Source of the DNA: Pedobacter chitinilyticus
Lineage (GTDB): Bacteria; Bacteroidota; Bacteroidia; Sphingobacteriales; Sphingobacteriaceae
Direction: 5' to 3'
Assembly: GCF_003313385.1 (NCBI RefSeq)
Contig: NZ_QMHN01000002.1
Location: 382,603-446,602, forward strand
Length of the DNA: 64,000 nt
The position numbers and the translations under genes are program-made. The notes below the pieces were generated by a model that saw only the letters and a list, made by a program, of their open reading frames with translations, ran no database searches and was not told the origin of the DNA. How positions within the stretch are numbered: the first letter of the stretch is position 1; every line of letters begins with the position of its first letter. Positions 1 to 8,474 of this stretch are shown here, piece after piece.

Positions 1-816
1 GGAGATGCTTCTTCATTGAAAGTAAAAATTGATGGAAATTTAACAGAATTTCAAACAGTTACTGCAGTAATCATGGATGTACCACCTAAAAAGGCGTTAC
101 AAATTATAGCATCGAAAGGTACAAGTCAAGCCCTTAGCATTATGCTAAGCGATTACCAAGGCAAAAAAACTTATGATTTGAGCGAAGATCCAAGCATCGT
201 TTCGTTTACTTTGGATAACAAAAACCCTTTAGAAACAACATTTCTTGCTGAAGAAGGCAAAGTAGTTATTACTTCGGCTTCAGCAACAACCATCTCTGGA
301 ACTTTTGAGTTTAAAGCTAAAAGCATTTCTGACGACAGTGAAAGAATCTTTAAAGAAGGCTCTTTTACCATCACCATTGCTGATCCATCTAAAAACCCTT
401 CGATACCTGTAAATCCAAGTAACGCTAATATGAAAGCGAAGATCAACAACACTTCTTTAAGCTTTGCTGGAGAAGCCAACTTGATCAAAGCAACACAACC
501 AATCGCCATGAACTCGATGATGATCAACGGCTATAGTGACAAGAAAATGCTCTCTATCATGATAGACGATTACAAAGGTGTAGGCACTTACGAGATCAAT
601 GATACTAATAGCCATATGATGATGTACACGTTAGACTTTAGCCAAAATGCGGGCGACTATAGTGCTATTTCTGGGAAAATAATCGTCACGAGTTCCACCT
701 CTAGTTCAATAAAAGGCACCTTTGAATTTATTGGAGAAAAAGACAATGATTCTAGTAATAAAATAACCGTCAAGGAAGGGACATTTGAAATGAGCTACAA
801 AACTGTTTCGATGTAG
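1..816 (+). CDS. Exported two-repeat protein, 5' end missing (DUF6252-like)
   Basis: The reading frame is open from base 1 (Gly-Asp-Ala-Ser-Ser before the TTG at 16), so the true start lies upstream of the window. The visible 271 residues contain two tandem copies of a domain of about 120 residues. Both copies share the order: a K-x-K-I-(D/N) start, an (L/M)SIM(L/I)xDY(K/Q)G strand, a (T/Y)Y(D/E)(L/I) turn, a K(V/I)(I/V)(V/I)TS strand and a GTFEF strand. This all-beta pattern resembles the small lipoprotein-like domains called DUF6252 or similar in Bacteroidota, probably facing the periplasm or cell surface. Function unknown. The family name is from memory and uncertain; the duplication is directly visible. 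It converges on the arsC-like gene with a shared terminator between them. Confidence 0.7.
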   Translation, partial: GDASSLKVKIDGNLTEFQTVTAVIMDVPPKKALQIIASKGTSQALSIMLSDYQGKKTYDLSEDPSIVSFTLDNKNPLETTFLAEEGKVVITSASATTISGTFEFKAKSISDDSERIFKEGSFTITIADPSKNPSIPVNPSNANMKAKINNTSLSFAGEANLIKATQPIAMNSMMINGYSDKKMLSIMIDDYKGVGTYEINDTNSHMMMYTLDFSQNAGDYSAISGKIIVTSSTSSSIKGTFEFIGEKDNDSSNKITVKEGTFEMSYKTVSM

Positions 817-820
817 TAAA

Positions 821-848
821 AAAAGTCCCGTACATACGGGACTTTTTT
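821..848. terminator. Bidirectional intrinsic terminator
   Basis: AGTCCCGT (824-831) pairs with ACGGGACT (836-843) around a four-base loop, flanked by A-run and T-run. It lies between two convergent genes and can serve both strands. Confidence 0.85.
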
Positions 849-850
849 AT

Positions 851-1195
851 TTATAAAATACTTGAGATGGCTTCCTCACTCCTAGCAATAACCGCTTTAT
901 CGCCTTTAATAATAATTGGCCGTTGTATCAAAATCGGATTTTCATGCATTAAGACGATCAACTCTTCATCTGACAGATTCTTGCCCTTTACGCTTTCTTT
1001 AAAAACATCTTCTCCTTTGCGCATTAACTCCATCGGAGCAATGCCCAAGAGTTTTAAAATATCTTTCAGTTCACTTACACTTGGTGGGTTTTCAAGGTAA
1101 TTAATGATGGTAAATTCCGTATGCTGACTTTCCAAAGCGCGTAGTGCGGCGTTGCTTTTGCTACATCTGCTGTTGTGATATATCTTAATGCTCAT
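851..1195 (-). CDS. arsC: Glutaredoxin-type arsenate reductase family (ArsC/YffB-like)
   Basis: A 114-residue thioredoxin-fold protein of the ArsC/Spx/YffB superfamily. Cys11 sits in an N-S-R-C-S-K-S loop where the ArsC catalytic cysteine normally lies, and the C-terminal I-Q-R-P-I-I-I followed by A-R-S-E-E matches the family's arsenic-binding arginine region. Length is typical. If it is a true ArsC it reduces arsenate to arsenite with glutathione or glutaredoxin. There is no arsenite efflux gene or ArsR regulator beside it, so an arsenic role is only inferred and a general YffB-like thiol role is possible. Its ATG overlaps the stop of the upstream NlpC/P60 gene by one base (TAATG), so the two are probably translated from one message. 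Confidence 0.8.
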   Translation of the reverse strand: MSIKIYHNSRCSKSNAALRALESQHTEFTIINYLENPPSVSELKDILKLLGIAPMELMRKGEDVFKESVKGKNLSDEELIVLMHENPILIQRPIIIKGDKAVIARSEEAISSIL

Positions 1196-2397
1196 TATTT
1201 CTTACTTAGGTACCAATCGTGTTTTTCCAATTTGGTGATTTCGGGCTGCCCTACTTGCGTTAAAATCCTACGTGCGCCTACCAAGGTTTTGGTTTGGTAT
1301 TCGTCGTAATTTGCAGCGGTTGGTAAAATACTGCTAATTTTCACCATGCCCGCCGACTGGATAAACTCACCATTTCCCATGTAAATAGCTGTATGGCTTA
1401 CCCTTCCATTACTAACGCCTCTACGTTTTGCAGCGGAAAAGAACATCAGGTCTCCTGGTTTTAAGTTTTTAAGACACTTTTCAACACTTATGGAATCGTT
1501 TTCTAGTACATCAAGTTTCTCTCCTACTAAAGCTTGTTGAGAGGCATCGCGAGGAATCACCACCCCATTTAAAAAGTAAGCTGTTTTGGTAAAGCCGCTA
1601 CAGTCTACACCTTTAATGGAAGTACCACCCCATAGGTATGGCACCCCGATTAGCGTTTTTGCTGTTTTTAAAATCGCATCGGCATTAGGAAGTGGTCGTT
1701 TTAACCAAGCAGTATAATCGGCAGTTTGATCAGCAGGAATGTAGGCCTCTCTTCCATCGGGAAAAGCAACTTTAACAAAACCGTTTTCTTGACCTAGTAA
1801 CTTTAAGATATTACCTGCTACCAAATCGGAAACCCTTGCAGCAGTAGGGTCTGGCTTTGCAAAAGCATGTCCGTAATCATTAGTATAAACAATTTTCTTT
1901 GCTTCTTGCCATAATTTAAAACTGGCTTGGTTCATGGGCGCAATAGAGCCACCGTCTGTCCAAGCTAAATAGCCATCGGGCGATTTCACCAAGTAAAACC
2001 CACCTTGTTTTTTAAGAATTTGTATAGGAGTACCTAATAGGGTTTGGGTCATCAACTCGGCTCCGTGGAAGGGCTGGCTACGGTTATTGGCCACAGAAAT
2101 GGTCGTTACGCCATAAATTTTATCGCTTAATTGCTTAGCAGGAAGTACCGCAACCGATAGTTTTGTTTTGATATTTTCTGGAAATGATTTTTCAAAGGCC
2201 TCTACAGCTTGTTCGGAAGTACTTTCTACAAAAACAGAATCGGCTTTGAAACGTACATTGAAATAAACCGACCTTTTATCTGGCGCATATTTTTTCTGTA
2301 TGGAATTGGCAATGGTACGGTAAGCGGTGGTATCAATTTGTGCAAAAGCCGAAAGACTAAAAACGCTACAAGCTAAAAAGAAAAAGCATCTGTTCAT
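1195..2397 (-). CDS. SH3-domain NlpC/P60 peptidoglycan hydrolase
   Basis: A 400-residue exported protein with a signal peptide (residues 1-19, ending A-F-A-Q). The middle, roughly 100-225, holds two bacterial SH3-like segments, and the C-terminus (about 240-380) is an NlpC/P60 cysteine peptidase: G-V-D-C-S-G-F places the nucleophile at Cys266, V-S-H-T-A-I-Y gives His335, and F-I-Q-S-A-G carries the polar third residue. Such enzymes cut D-Glu/L-Ala-DAP peptide bonds in peptidoglycan in the periplasm. It is upstream of and one-base overlapped with the arsC-like gene. The 550 bases upstream contain repeats and no clear promoter. Confidence 0.9.
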   Translation of the reverse strand: MNRCFFFLACSVFSLSAFAQIDTTAYRTIANSIQKKYAPDKRSVYFNVRFKADSVFVESTSEQAVEAFEKSFPENIKTKLSVAVLPAKQLSDKIYGVTTISVANNRSQPFHGAELMTQTLLGTPIQILKKQGGFYLVKSPDGYLAWTDGGSIAPMNQASFKLWQEAKKIVYTNDYGHAFAKPDPTAARVSDLVAGNILKLLGQENGFVKVAFPDGREAYIPADQTADYTAWLKRPLPNADAILKTAKTLIGVPYLWGGTSIKGVDCSGFTKTAYFLNGVVIPRDASQQALVGEKLDVLENDSISVEKCLKNLKPGDLMFFSAAKRRGVSNGRVSHTAIYMGNGEFIQSAGMVKISSILPTAANYDEYQTKTLVGARRILTQVGQPEITKLEKHDWYLSKK

Positions 2398-2515
2398 TTA
2401 TTTATTGATGATATGGATTGTGTATAACGAAGTTACGATATATCGCGAATGAGAGGTTGCATATTTAGTAAATAGTTAGTTAGGTTTCATTTTAACCACC
2501 TTAGACATTTAAGAG

Positions 2516-2600
2516 CATTTTAGTTTTTTGAACCATTAAGGAATTAAGGAACGTTAAGTTTTATCGGTTCACTCTTAATTATCTTCATTTCTTAATGTTT
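2516..2600 (+). repeat. 85-bp AT-rich intergenic repeat, copy 1
   Basis: Starts CATTTTAGTTTTTTGAACC and ends TTCTTAATGTTT. It matches copy 2 at 2719-2803 over its full 85 bases with about 10 differences. Each copy is also an imperfect inverted repeat: the left AACCATTAAG...TTAAG arm resembles the reverse complement of the right TTAA...TTCTTAATG arm. Confidence 0.75.
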
Positions 2601-2718
2601 CAATTGATAAGCCACATGCTAATTTTGAACCACCTTAGACATTTAAGAACACTTTAGTCACACAACCAAGCTTAGGTGAACTAAGGTGTCTTAGATGGTT
2701 GACTTTTTATCACCTTAA

Positions 2719-2803
2719 CATTTTAGTTTTTTGAACCATTAAGGAATTAGGAGGCATTAAGTTTTATCGGCTCTCTCTTAATTATCTTAGCTTCTTAATG
2801 TTT
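2719..2803 (+). repeat. 85-bp AT-rich intergenic repeat, copy 2
   Basis: Direct repeat of 2516-2600, same length with no gaps, about 88% identical by eye. A related half-element lies in reverse orientation at 23278-23310. Confidence 0.75.
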
Positions 2804-2949
2804 GATTTTTTTTCCACCTAGGGCATTTACTTGACTTAACACCGAACAATTTAGCCCGTCTCGGGTTTAAGGGTAGAGGTTCCTTGCCGCTAAACTTTTT
2901 TTCTATATATTTAAAAACATCCAAATCGTACATCAATTAATTGAACAAC

Positions 2950-4032
2950 ATGCTTAAAAAATTACCTCTTCCTCTTTGGACGATTGCTTTGCCCGTTTTG
3001 GCGTGGGTTGCTTATTTCTTACCATTACAAAGCATCGGTGGTATTGGCACTACTTTACTGGTGATCTTTTTAATTGGCAGTGTGCTTGCTGCTGTTCATC
3101 ATGCGGAGGTTGTTGCACATAAAGTTGGCGAGCCTTTTGGTACGCTACTCCTAGCTTTGGCCGTCACGACCATTGAAGTTGCGCTCATCGTTTCACTGAT
3201 GCTTACTGGAGGCCCTGGTACCGAAGAGCTTGCTCGAGATACGGTTTTTGCAGCGGTAATGATTATCCTCACAGGCATGATTGGTATTTGTTTGTTGGTG
3301 GGTGGTGTAAAGTATAAACAACAACGATTCAGTTTAGATGGTGTTAAAGCTGCCTTAGTAGCCTTGACGGCTATTTTGGTACTTGCGTTAATTTTACCTA
3401 ATTATACCACTAGCATGGCTGGTCCCTCCTATACTACCCCCCAATTGATATTTGTCGCTATAATCTCTTTAATTCTATATGGTGCTTTTGTATTGGTACA
3501 GGCAGTGAGACATAGAGATTTCTTTTTACCTCCTGATGGCGATGGTAATGAAGAAGTGCATGCAGCTCCTCCAACAAAAGCTGTAGCACTTGGTAGCGGG
3601 TTGTTATTATTAGTATGCTTAGGCATTGTGGTTTTATTGGCCAAAGCATTGGCTCCCGATATTGAAAATGCGGTGATTAATGCAGGTGCACCAAAATCTT
3701 TAGTAGGGGTAATTATTGCTGGTGTGGTTTTACTCCCTGAAGGACTAGCAGCTTATCGTGCGGCCAGAAAAAATCGCTTGCAAACTAGCTTAAACCTAGC
3801 TTTAGGTTCCGCTTTAGCAAGTATTGGTTTAACCATTCCTGCGGTGGCCATTGTGTCCATTATTACAGGAATGACCATTACCTTAGGCATTGATACCAAA
3901 TCAATGGTACTGCTTTTACTTTCCCAATTTACCATCATGTTGTCGTTAGGCTCGGGGCGTACCAATGTATTGCAAGGCGTTGTTTTATTGACTATTTTTG
4001 CCGCTTACTTATTTACCATTGTCGCACCGTAG
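2950..4032 (+). CDS. chaA: ChaA-type calcium/cation:proton antiporter
   Basis: A 360-residue integral membrane protein with about ten or eleven hydrophobic segments in the two-half arrangement of the CaCA exchanger superfamily. The first alpha-repeat shows H-H-A-E...G-E-P-F-G-T-L-L-L-A-L-A-V-T-T-I-E-V, and the second shows L-P-E-G-L-A-A-Y; both acidic residues are expected in the ion-binding site. Length matches E. coli ChaA (about 366). It would exchange Ca2+ or Na+/K+ for protons at the inner membrane. I take the ATG at 2950; a TTG three codons earlier is also in frame. It probably heads an operon with the LtaS-like gene 29 bases downstream. Confidence 0.88.
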   Translation: MLKKLPLPLWTIALPVLAWVAYFLPLQSIGGIGTTLLVIFLIGSVLAAVHHAEVVAHKVGEPFGTLLLALAVTTIEVALIVSLMLTGGPGTEELARDTVFAAVMIILTGMIGICLLVGGVKYKQQRFSLDGVKAALVALTAILVLALILPNYTTSMAGPSYTTPQLIFVAIISLILYGAFVLVQAVRHRDFFLPPDGDGNEEVHAAPPTKAVALGSGLLLLVCLGIVVLLAKALAPDIENAVINAGAPKSLVGVIIAGVVLLPEGLAAYRAARKNRLQTSLNLALGSALASIGLTIPAVAIVSIITGMTITLGIDTKSMVLLLLSQFTIMLSLGSGRTNVLQGVVLLTIFAAYLFTIVAP

Positions 4033-4061
4033 CGATGATAGGATATGGGTAAAAGGCATCA

Positions 4062-5993
4062 ATGAACCTAAAACCTAACCGTCAATCTGTATATATTGTA
4101 CTGTTTTACCAATTTGCATTATTGCTAGCACTTTACGCAATATGCAGGCTTGGTTTCTTTTTGGTCAATAAATCGTTATTCAAGCATCTCAACGCCGCTG
4201 AAATTGCCTATACCTTTTGGGGCGGCATTAAGTTTGATGTCGTAGCACTATTGTACATCAACTCTTTGTACGTTATACTGCAGGCGCTGCCTTTTCCATT
4301 TAAGTACCGAAGCGGCTACCAACGCTTTACCAAATGGCTTTTTATCATTACCAACAGCATTGGCTTTTTGGCCAACTTTATCGATTTTGCTTACTATAAG
4401 TTTACACTAAAACGAACCACGGGCAGTGTTTTCTCTCAATTTAGTAACGAAAAAAACAAGCTGAAACTAACTGCGGACTTCCTTTTGGAATACTGGCATT
4501 TGCTCATTATTTTGATCTTGTTTATTGCCGCTTTTGTCAAGCTTAGCCAAGTATTCGCGGCTCCTAAAAAAGTTCGCTTCAATTGGAAAACTTACGCAGC
4601 CCAAACTTTGGGTTTATTGCTGATCGCCTTCTTATTTGTAGGTGGCGTTAGGGGTGGTTGGCGACACAGTACTCGCCCCATCACTTTGAGTAATGCGGGT
4701 GATTATGTAAAGTCACCTGCCGATATGAGCTTAGTGCTGAACACACCCTTTAGCATCATGAAAACCTTAAAATCGCCGAAGCTTAAAAAGGTAAATTATT
4801 TTGATGAGCAGACTTTAGCCAAACTCTACAATCCTATTCATCAACCTAATGATACAGCCTCTTTTAAAAAGCTAAACGTTGTCTTTTTGATTATAGAGAG
4901 TTTAGGTAAAGAACATATTGGCGCACTCAATAAGGACCAATTGAATGGCACCTACAAAGGCTATACCCCTTTTATCGATAGCTTGGTGGAGCAAAGTTTT
5001 ACTTCGAATGTTACCTATGCCAATGGGCGTAAATCTATTGATGCGCTACCTTCCGTAATTTCGGGGATACCTTCCATCCGAGAACCCTTTGTACTTTCGC
5101 CGTATTCGAGTAATAACACCACTAGTATTGCCAAACTTTTGGGGGATGAAGGTTATTATACGGCCTTTTTCCATGGTGCTCCGAATGGTTCCATGGGCTT
5201 TTCGGCTTATACCAATTTAGCGGGCATCAGACATTACTACGGTAAAAACGAGTACAATAATGATGCAGATTTTGACAACATTTGGGGTATTTGGGACGAA
5301 CCGTTTATGCAATACATGGCCAAAACCATTGATACTTTCAAACAACCTTTTTTTACGGCTTTCTTCTCGGTTTCCTCGCACCATCCCTATAAAGTTCCTC
5401 AAAAATATCAGGGTAAATTTCCAAAGGGTACTTTGCAGATTCACGAGCCTTTAGGTTATACGGATATGGCCATTCGCAAGTTTTTTGACGCGGCCAAGAA
5501 AATGCCTTGGTACAAAAACACTTTATTTGTACTTTGTGCAGACCATGCGACCATGTCGTACCTACCCGACTACCAAAACGTTCCTGGCTTTTTCTCTATT
5601 CCTATTTTGTTTTATTACCCAGGTGGAAATCTTAAAGGGAAGACGGATAAAATCATCCAGCAAATTGATATTATGCCTACGGTATTGAATTATATGCATT
5701 ATAAAAAACCTTATTTTGCATTTGGTTTTGATGCCTTGGACAATAAAACCACTAATTTTGCGGTTAACAACAACGACGGGAACTTCAACTTTTACGAGGG
5801 TGATTACCTGTTAGTGAATGACGGCACAAAATCCATTGCTTTGTTCAACCTAAAAACAGATAGAAATACCAGTAAAAACCTGATAGACCAGTTGCCTGAA
5901 GTTAAAGCAGAAATGGAACAAAAGCTAAAAGCGTTTATACAGCAGTACAACAATAGAATGATCAATAACCAATTAACCTATCAAAAGGAATGA
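4062..5993 (+). CDS. LtaS-like membrane sulfatase / phosphoglycerol transferase
   Basis: A 643-residue protein with about five transmembrane segments in the first 220 residues, then an extracytoplasmic alkaline-phosphatase-fold sulfatase domain. Visible metal-site features are V-F-L-I-I-E-S-L-G (family Glu), a nucleophile loop Y-A-N-G-R-K-S-I-D-A-L-P-S with Ser in the usual Thr/Ser place, and C-A-D-H-A-T (Asp-His metal ligands). The family moves phosphoglycerol or phosphoethanolamine groups onto envelope polymers or lipids; the acceptor here is unknown because Gram-negatives lack lipoteichoic acid. It overlaps the next gene by four bases (ATGA), which suggests coupling with the GtrA-like protein. 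Confidence 0.85.
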   Translation: MNLKPNRQSVYIVLFYQFALLLALYAICRLGFFLVNKSLFKHLNAAEIAYTFWGGIKFDVVALLYINSLYVILQALPFPFKYRSGYQRFTKWLFIITNSIGFLANFIDFAYYKFTLKRTTGSVFSQFSNEKNKLKLTADFLLEYWHLLIILILFIAAFVKLSQVFAAPKKVRFNWKTYAAQTLGLLLIAFLFVGGVRGGWRHSTRPITLSNAGDYVKSPADMSLVLNTPFSIMKTLKSPKLKKVNYFDEQTLAKLYNPIHQPNDTASFKKLNVVFLIIESLGKEHIGALNKDQLNGTYKGYTPFIDSLVEQSFTSNVTYANGRKSIDALPSVISGIPSIREPFVLSPYSSNNTTSIAKLLGDEGYYTAFFHGAPNGSMGFSAYTNLAGIRHYYGKNEYNNDADFDNIWGIWDEPFMQYMAKTIDTFKQPFFTAFFSVSSHHPYKVPQKYQGKFPKGTLQIHEPLGYTDMAIRKFFDAAKKMPWYKNTLFVLCADHATMSYLPDYQNVPGFFSIPILFYYPGGNLKGKTDKIIQQIDIMPTVLNYMHYKKPYFAFGFDALDNKTTNFAVNNNDGNFNFYEGDYLLVNDGTKSIALFNLKTDRNTSKNLIDQLPEVKAEMEQKLKAFIQQYNNRMINNQLTYQKE

Positions 5994-6472
5994 GGAAATT
6001 AGCACTCCAAATGATCGACTTTTTCTATCCTCCTTTTAAAAGATGGTTTTCAATTGGTACTTTCCGATACCTTGTTAGCGGTGGCTTAACGGCATCATCG
6101 GGCATTATCGCTTATTTCATCATTTACAATTACCTTTTGCACCAACAAGATGTCCAAGTAGCGGGCTATTTAATTACAGCTCCGATTGCTGCATTGGCAC
6201 TAGAATCAGTATTCACTTTTTTAGTGGGCTTTACGTTAAATAAATATTTAGTATTTACCCAATCTAATTTAAAAGGCAGGATACAGCTTTTTAGATATGG
6301 CACGGTGGTATGCACCAATATTTTGCTTAATTACGCATTGATGAAAATTTTAGTGGAGGGCTTCCAGTTTTATCCGTCCATTTCTAAAGCATTCATCACG
6401 CTTTTGTTAGCGGTATTTAGCTACTTTTCACAGAAGTACTTCTCTTTTAAGGTAAAAAAGACCAAAGACTGA
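5990..6472 (+). CDS. GtrA-family membrane protein
   Basis: A 160-residue protein with four hydrophobic segments and typical GtrA signatures: F-R-Y-L-V-S-G-G at the start of the first helix, N-K-Y-L-V-F after the second pair, and F-R-Y-G-T-V-V-C-T-N before the third. GtrA proteins are thought to flip or help present lipid-linked sugars such as undecaprenyl-phosphate-glucose for envelope glycosylation. The start ATG lies inside the stop of the LtaS-like gene, so the pair likely modify the same envelope component. The substrate cannot be told from sequence. Confidence 0.85.
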   Translation: MRKLALQMIDFFYPPFKRWFSIGTFRYLVSGGLTASSGIIAYFIIYNYLLHQQDVQVAGYLITAPIAALALESVFTFLVGFTLNKYLVFTQSNLKGRIQLFRYGTVVCTNILLNYALMKILVEGFQFYPSISKAFITLLLAVFSYFSQKYFSFKVKKTKD

Positions 6473-6503
6473 CAGGCTTTCCCCATCAAAACCGTTTGTT
6501 TTC

Positions 6504-6534
6504 TTGCATTCCTAGCTTAAATCAGGTATTTTAG
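6504..6534 (+). promoter_or_regulatory. Candidate Bacteroidota promoter for the aromatic hydroxylase
   Basis: TTG at 6504-6506 and TATTTTAG (6527-6534; consensus TAnnTTTG, one mismatch) are separated by 20 bases, close to the usual -33/-7 spacing. The gene starts at 6558. Confidence 0.4.
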
Positions 6535-6557
6535 CCCAATTAAGAAAATGTACAAAA

Positions 6558-8342
6558 ATGAGCGATTTTAACGACTTTAATAACGAACAAGTTGCCAAAT
6601 TGCCTAGGCATTTAAGGCAATTCATTGTTGAGCAAAATTACGAGAAATATACGCCAATTGACCAAGCAGTATGGCGTTATGTAATGCGCCAAAACTATAG
6701 TTATTTAAAGCACGTTGCTTATTATCCATACATTAAAGGTTTGCAAAGGGCTGGCTTAAGTATTGAGCAAATACCAAATTTGCAAACCATGAACGACAAT
6801 TTGGGCAAAATTGGTTGGGGAGCGGTAACCGTTGATGGTTTTATTCCTCCAGCGGCTTTTATGGAATACCAAGCCTACAGGGTATTGGTAATTGCAGCCG
6901 ATATTCGCCAGATCAACAATATCGAATATACCCCTGCACCAGATATTATTCACGAAAGTGCAGGTCATGCCCCTATTATTGCAGATACTGATTACAATAA
7001 CTACCTAAGCTATTTTGGTTCTATTGGCGCAAAGGCCATGTTTTCGAGCAAAGACTTTGAACTTTACGAAGCCATTCGAAAGCTTTCTATCTTAAAGGAA
7101 GCCAAAAATGTAGACGAAGCTGAAATTGCCAAAGCAGAAAAGGAATTGAAATACATTTCCGAGAACATGGGCGAACCTTCGGAAATGGCATTATTAGGCC
7201 GTTTACATTGGTGGACCGTTGAGTATGGTTTGATCGGCACCTTGGAAAATCCAAAAATTTACGGCGCTGGACTACTTTCATCAATTGGTGAAAGCGCCAC
7301 CTGCATGGATCCAAAAATCAAAAAGCTTTGGTATAACTTAGATACCGTTAACTACTCATACGATATTACACAGGAGCAACCGCAGCTTTTTGTGACCCCT
7401 ACATTCCAAAACTTAATTGATGTATTGGAAGCTTTTGCAAACACGATGGCTTTTAGACGTGGCGGCGCGGAAAGTATTTTAAAGGCGATTGAATGTAAAA
7501 ACCCAAGTACGGCAGTTTACAGTTCGGGTTTACAAGTAACGGGAGTATTTACCGATGTAGGCATTAGCGCAAGCGATGAACTTACCTTTATAAGAACTAC
7601 TGGACAATCTGCTTTAGCTTTTGATGGCAAAGAATTATCAGGGCATAGCAAAGATTACCATGAAGATGGTTTCTCATCGCCTGTGGGTAAATTAAAAGAT
7701 ACTACAAAGCCTTTAGAAGACCATAGTTTAGAAGAATTGTCGCAACTTGGCATTAAGGTTGGTCAGTTGGTGCGTTTAACCTTTGAAAGTGACATTGAAG
7801 TAAACGGAAAAATAAAGGAGATCATCAGCAAAGGCGGAAAAACAATTTTAATTGCGTTTGAAGAATGTACCGTAAAAGAAGGTAACGGTAACATCCTGTT
7901 CCAACCAGAATGGGGAACTTACGACATGGCGGTTGGCGAGAAAATTGTTTCGGTATTTAACGGTGCGGCAGACAAAGATGCTTACGAAGAATTAACTCAC
8001 GTAAGTGAACAACTCACCTATAAATTGGTTTACGACGACGCTACCAAGCGTTTGCACCAACTTTACCAACAGGTTAGGGACATTAGAGAAACTGGTGAAG
8101 GACAAGAAAAATTAGCGGAAATCTTTAATGAACTTAAAACCTCGTACCGCTACGATTGGCTTTGTACTTTGCAGATCTTAGAGATATTACATCACAAAGG
8201 TACCAACCCAGCTTTAGAAAATGAGGTGAGGATTTACCTGGAAATGAAAGCCACTAACGAAAAGGAATTTACCAAGTTGATTAACGATGGTTTTCATGTG
8301 ATTGCTAATCCAGTAACGCAGTTAATTACCGTGGAGGATTAG
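6558..8342 (+). CDS. phhA: Aromatic amino acid hydroxylase (phenylalanine 4-monooxygenase type) with long C-terminal extension
   Basis: A 594-residue protein whose first 300 residues are a pterin- and iron-dependent aromatic amino acid hydroxylase. P-D-I-I-H-E-S-A-G-H-A-P gives iron ligands His132 and His137, and H-W-W-T-V-E-Y-G-L gives Glu222. It should hydroxylate phenylalanine to tyrosine in the cytosol with a tetrahydropterin. Classical bacterial enzymes have about 260-300 residues, so roughly 290 extra residues follow. This part includes a small beta-rich stretch (V-G-Q-L-V-R-L-T-F-E-S) and a helical tail, with no function I can name. The tyrosine breakdown genes lie 3-8 kb downstream, consistent with Phe to Tyr to homogentisate flow. 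Substrate preference (Phe, Tyr or Trp) is inferred. Confidence 0.88.
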   Translation: MSDFNDFNNEQVAKLPRHLRQFIVEQNYEKYTPIDQAVWRYVMRQNYSYLKHVAYYPYIKGLQRAGLSIEQIPNLQTMNDNLGKIGWGAVTVDGFIPPAAFMEYQAYRVLVIAADIRQINNIEYTPAPDIIHESAGHAPIIADTDYNNYLSYFGSIGAKAMFSSKDFELYEAIRKLSILKEAKNVDEAEIAKAEKELKYISENMGEPSEMALLGRLHWWTVEYGLIGTLENPKIYGAGLLSSIGESATCMDPKIKKLWYNLDTVNYSYDITQEQPQLFVTPTFQNLIDVLEAFANTMAFRRGGAESILKAIECKNPSTAVYSSGLQVTGVFTDVGISASDELTFIRTTGQSALAFDGKELSGHSKDYHEDGFSSPVGKLKDTTKPLEDHSLEELSQLGIKVGQLVRLTFESDIEVNGKIKEIISKGGKTILIAFEECTVKEGNGNILFQPEWGTYDMAVGEKIVSVFNGAADKDAYEELTHVSEQLTYKLVYDDATKRLHQLYQQVRDIRETGEGQEKLAEIFNELKTSYRYDWLCTLQILEILHHKGTNPALENEVRIYLEMKATNEKEFTKLINDGFHVIANPVTQLITVED

Positions 8343-8354
8343 ATGTATCTTATC

Positions 8355-8387
8355 AAACTTACGAAGTTTTAAAAACTTCGTAAGTTT
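8355..8387. repeat. Perfect 16-bp-arm palindrome (ACTTACGAAGTTT family)
   Basis: AAACTTACGAAGTTTT (8355-8370) and its exact reverse complement (8372-8387) flank one base. The same core recurs at 50754-50786. There is no T-run of terminator type on either side. Confidence 0.85.
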
Positions 8388-8396
8388 CTATAAGGG

Positions 8397-8466
8397 TTGT
8401 CATTTCGAGACTGATCGAGAAATCTCATGTATCTCATTAGATTTCTCACTATGTTCAAAATGACAA
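8397..8466. repeat. Interrupted inverted repeat, TTGTCATTTCGAG family
   Basis: Outer arms TTGTCATTT (8397-8405) and AAATGACAA (8458-8466), inner arms GAGAAATCT (8417-8425) and AGATTTCTC (8439-8447), with a 13-base loop. It lies between convergent genes right beside the perfect palindrome. A relative with CATTCCGACG/GAGGAATCT arms is at 12467-12538. Confidence 0.7.
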
Positions 8467-8474
8467 CAATATTG

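Larger units (their letters stand above)
2398..2949. other. Gene-free gap holding AT-rich repeats
   Basis: No convincing gene is seen. The gap carries two copies of an 85-bp AT-rich repeat (listed separately), plus a shorter 21-base repeat, AACCACCTTAGACATTTAAG(A), at 2494-2514 and 2628-2648. A partial inverted relative lies at about 2684-2700. Confidence 0.7.

Noticed and set aside
851..1195. Arsenic resistance operon
   Set aside because: Only the arsC-like gene is present, with no arsR, arsB or acr3 beside it; context is cell-wall related.
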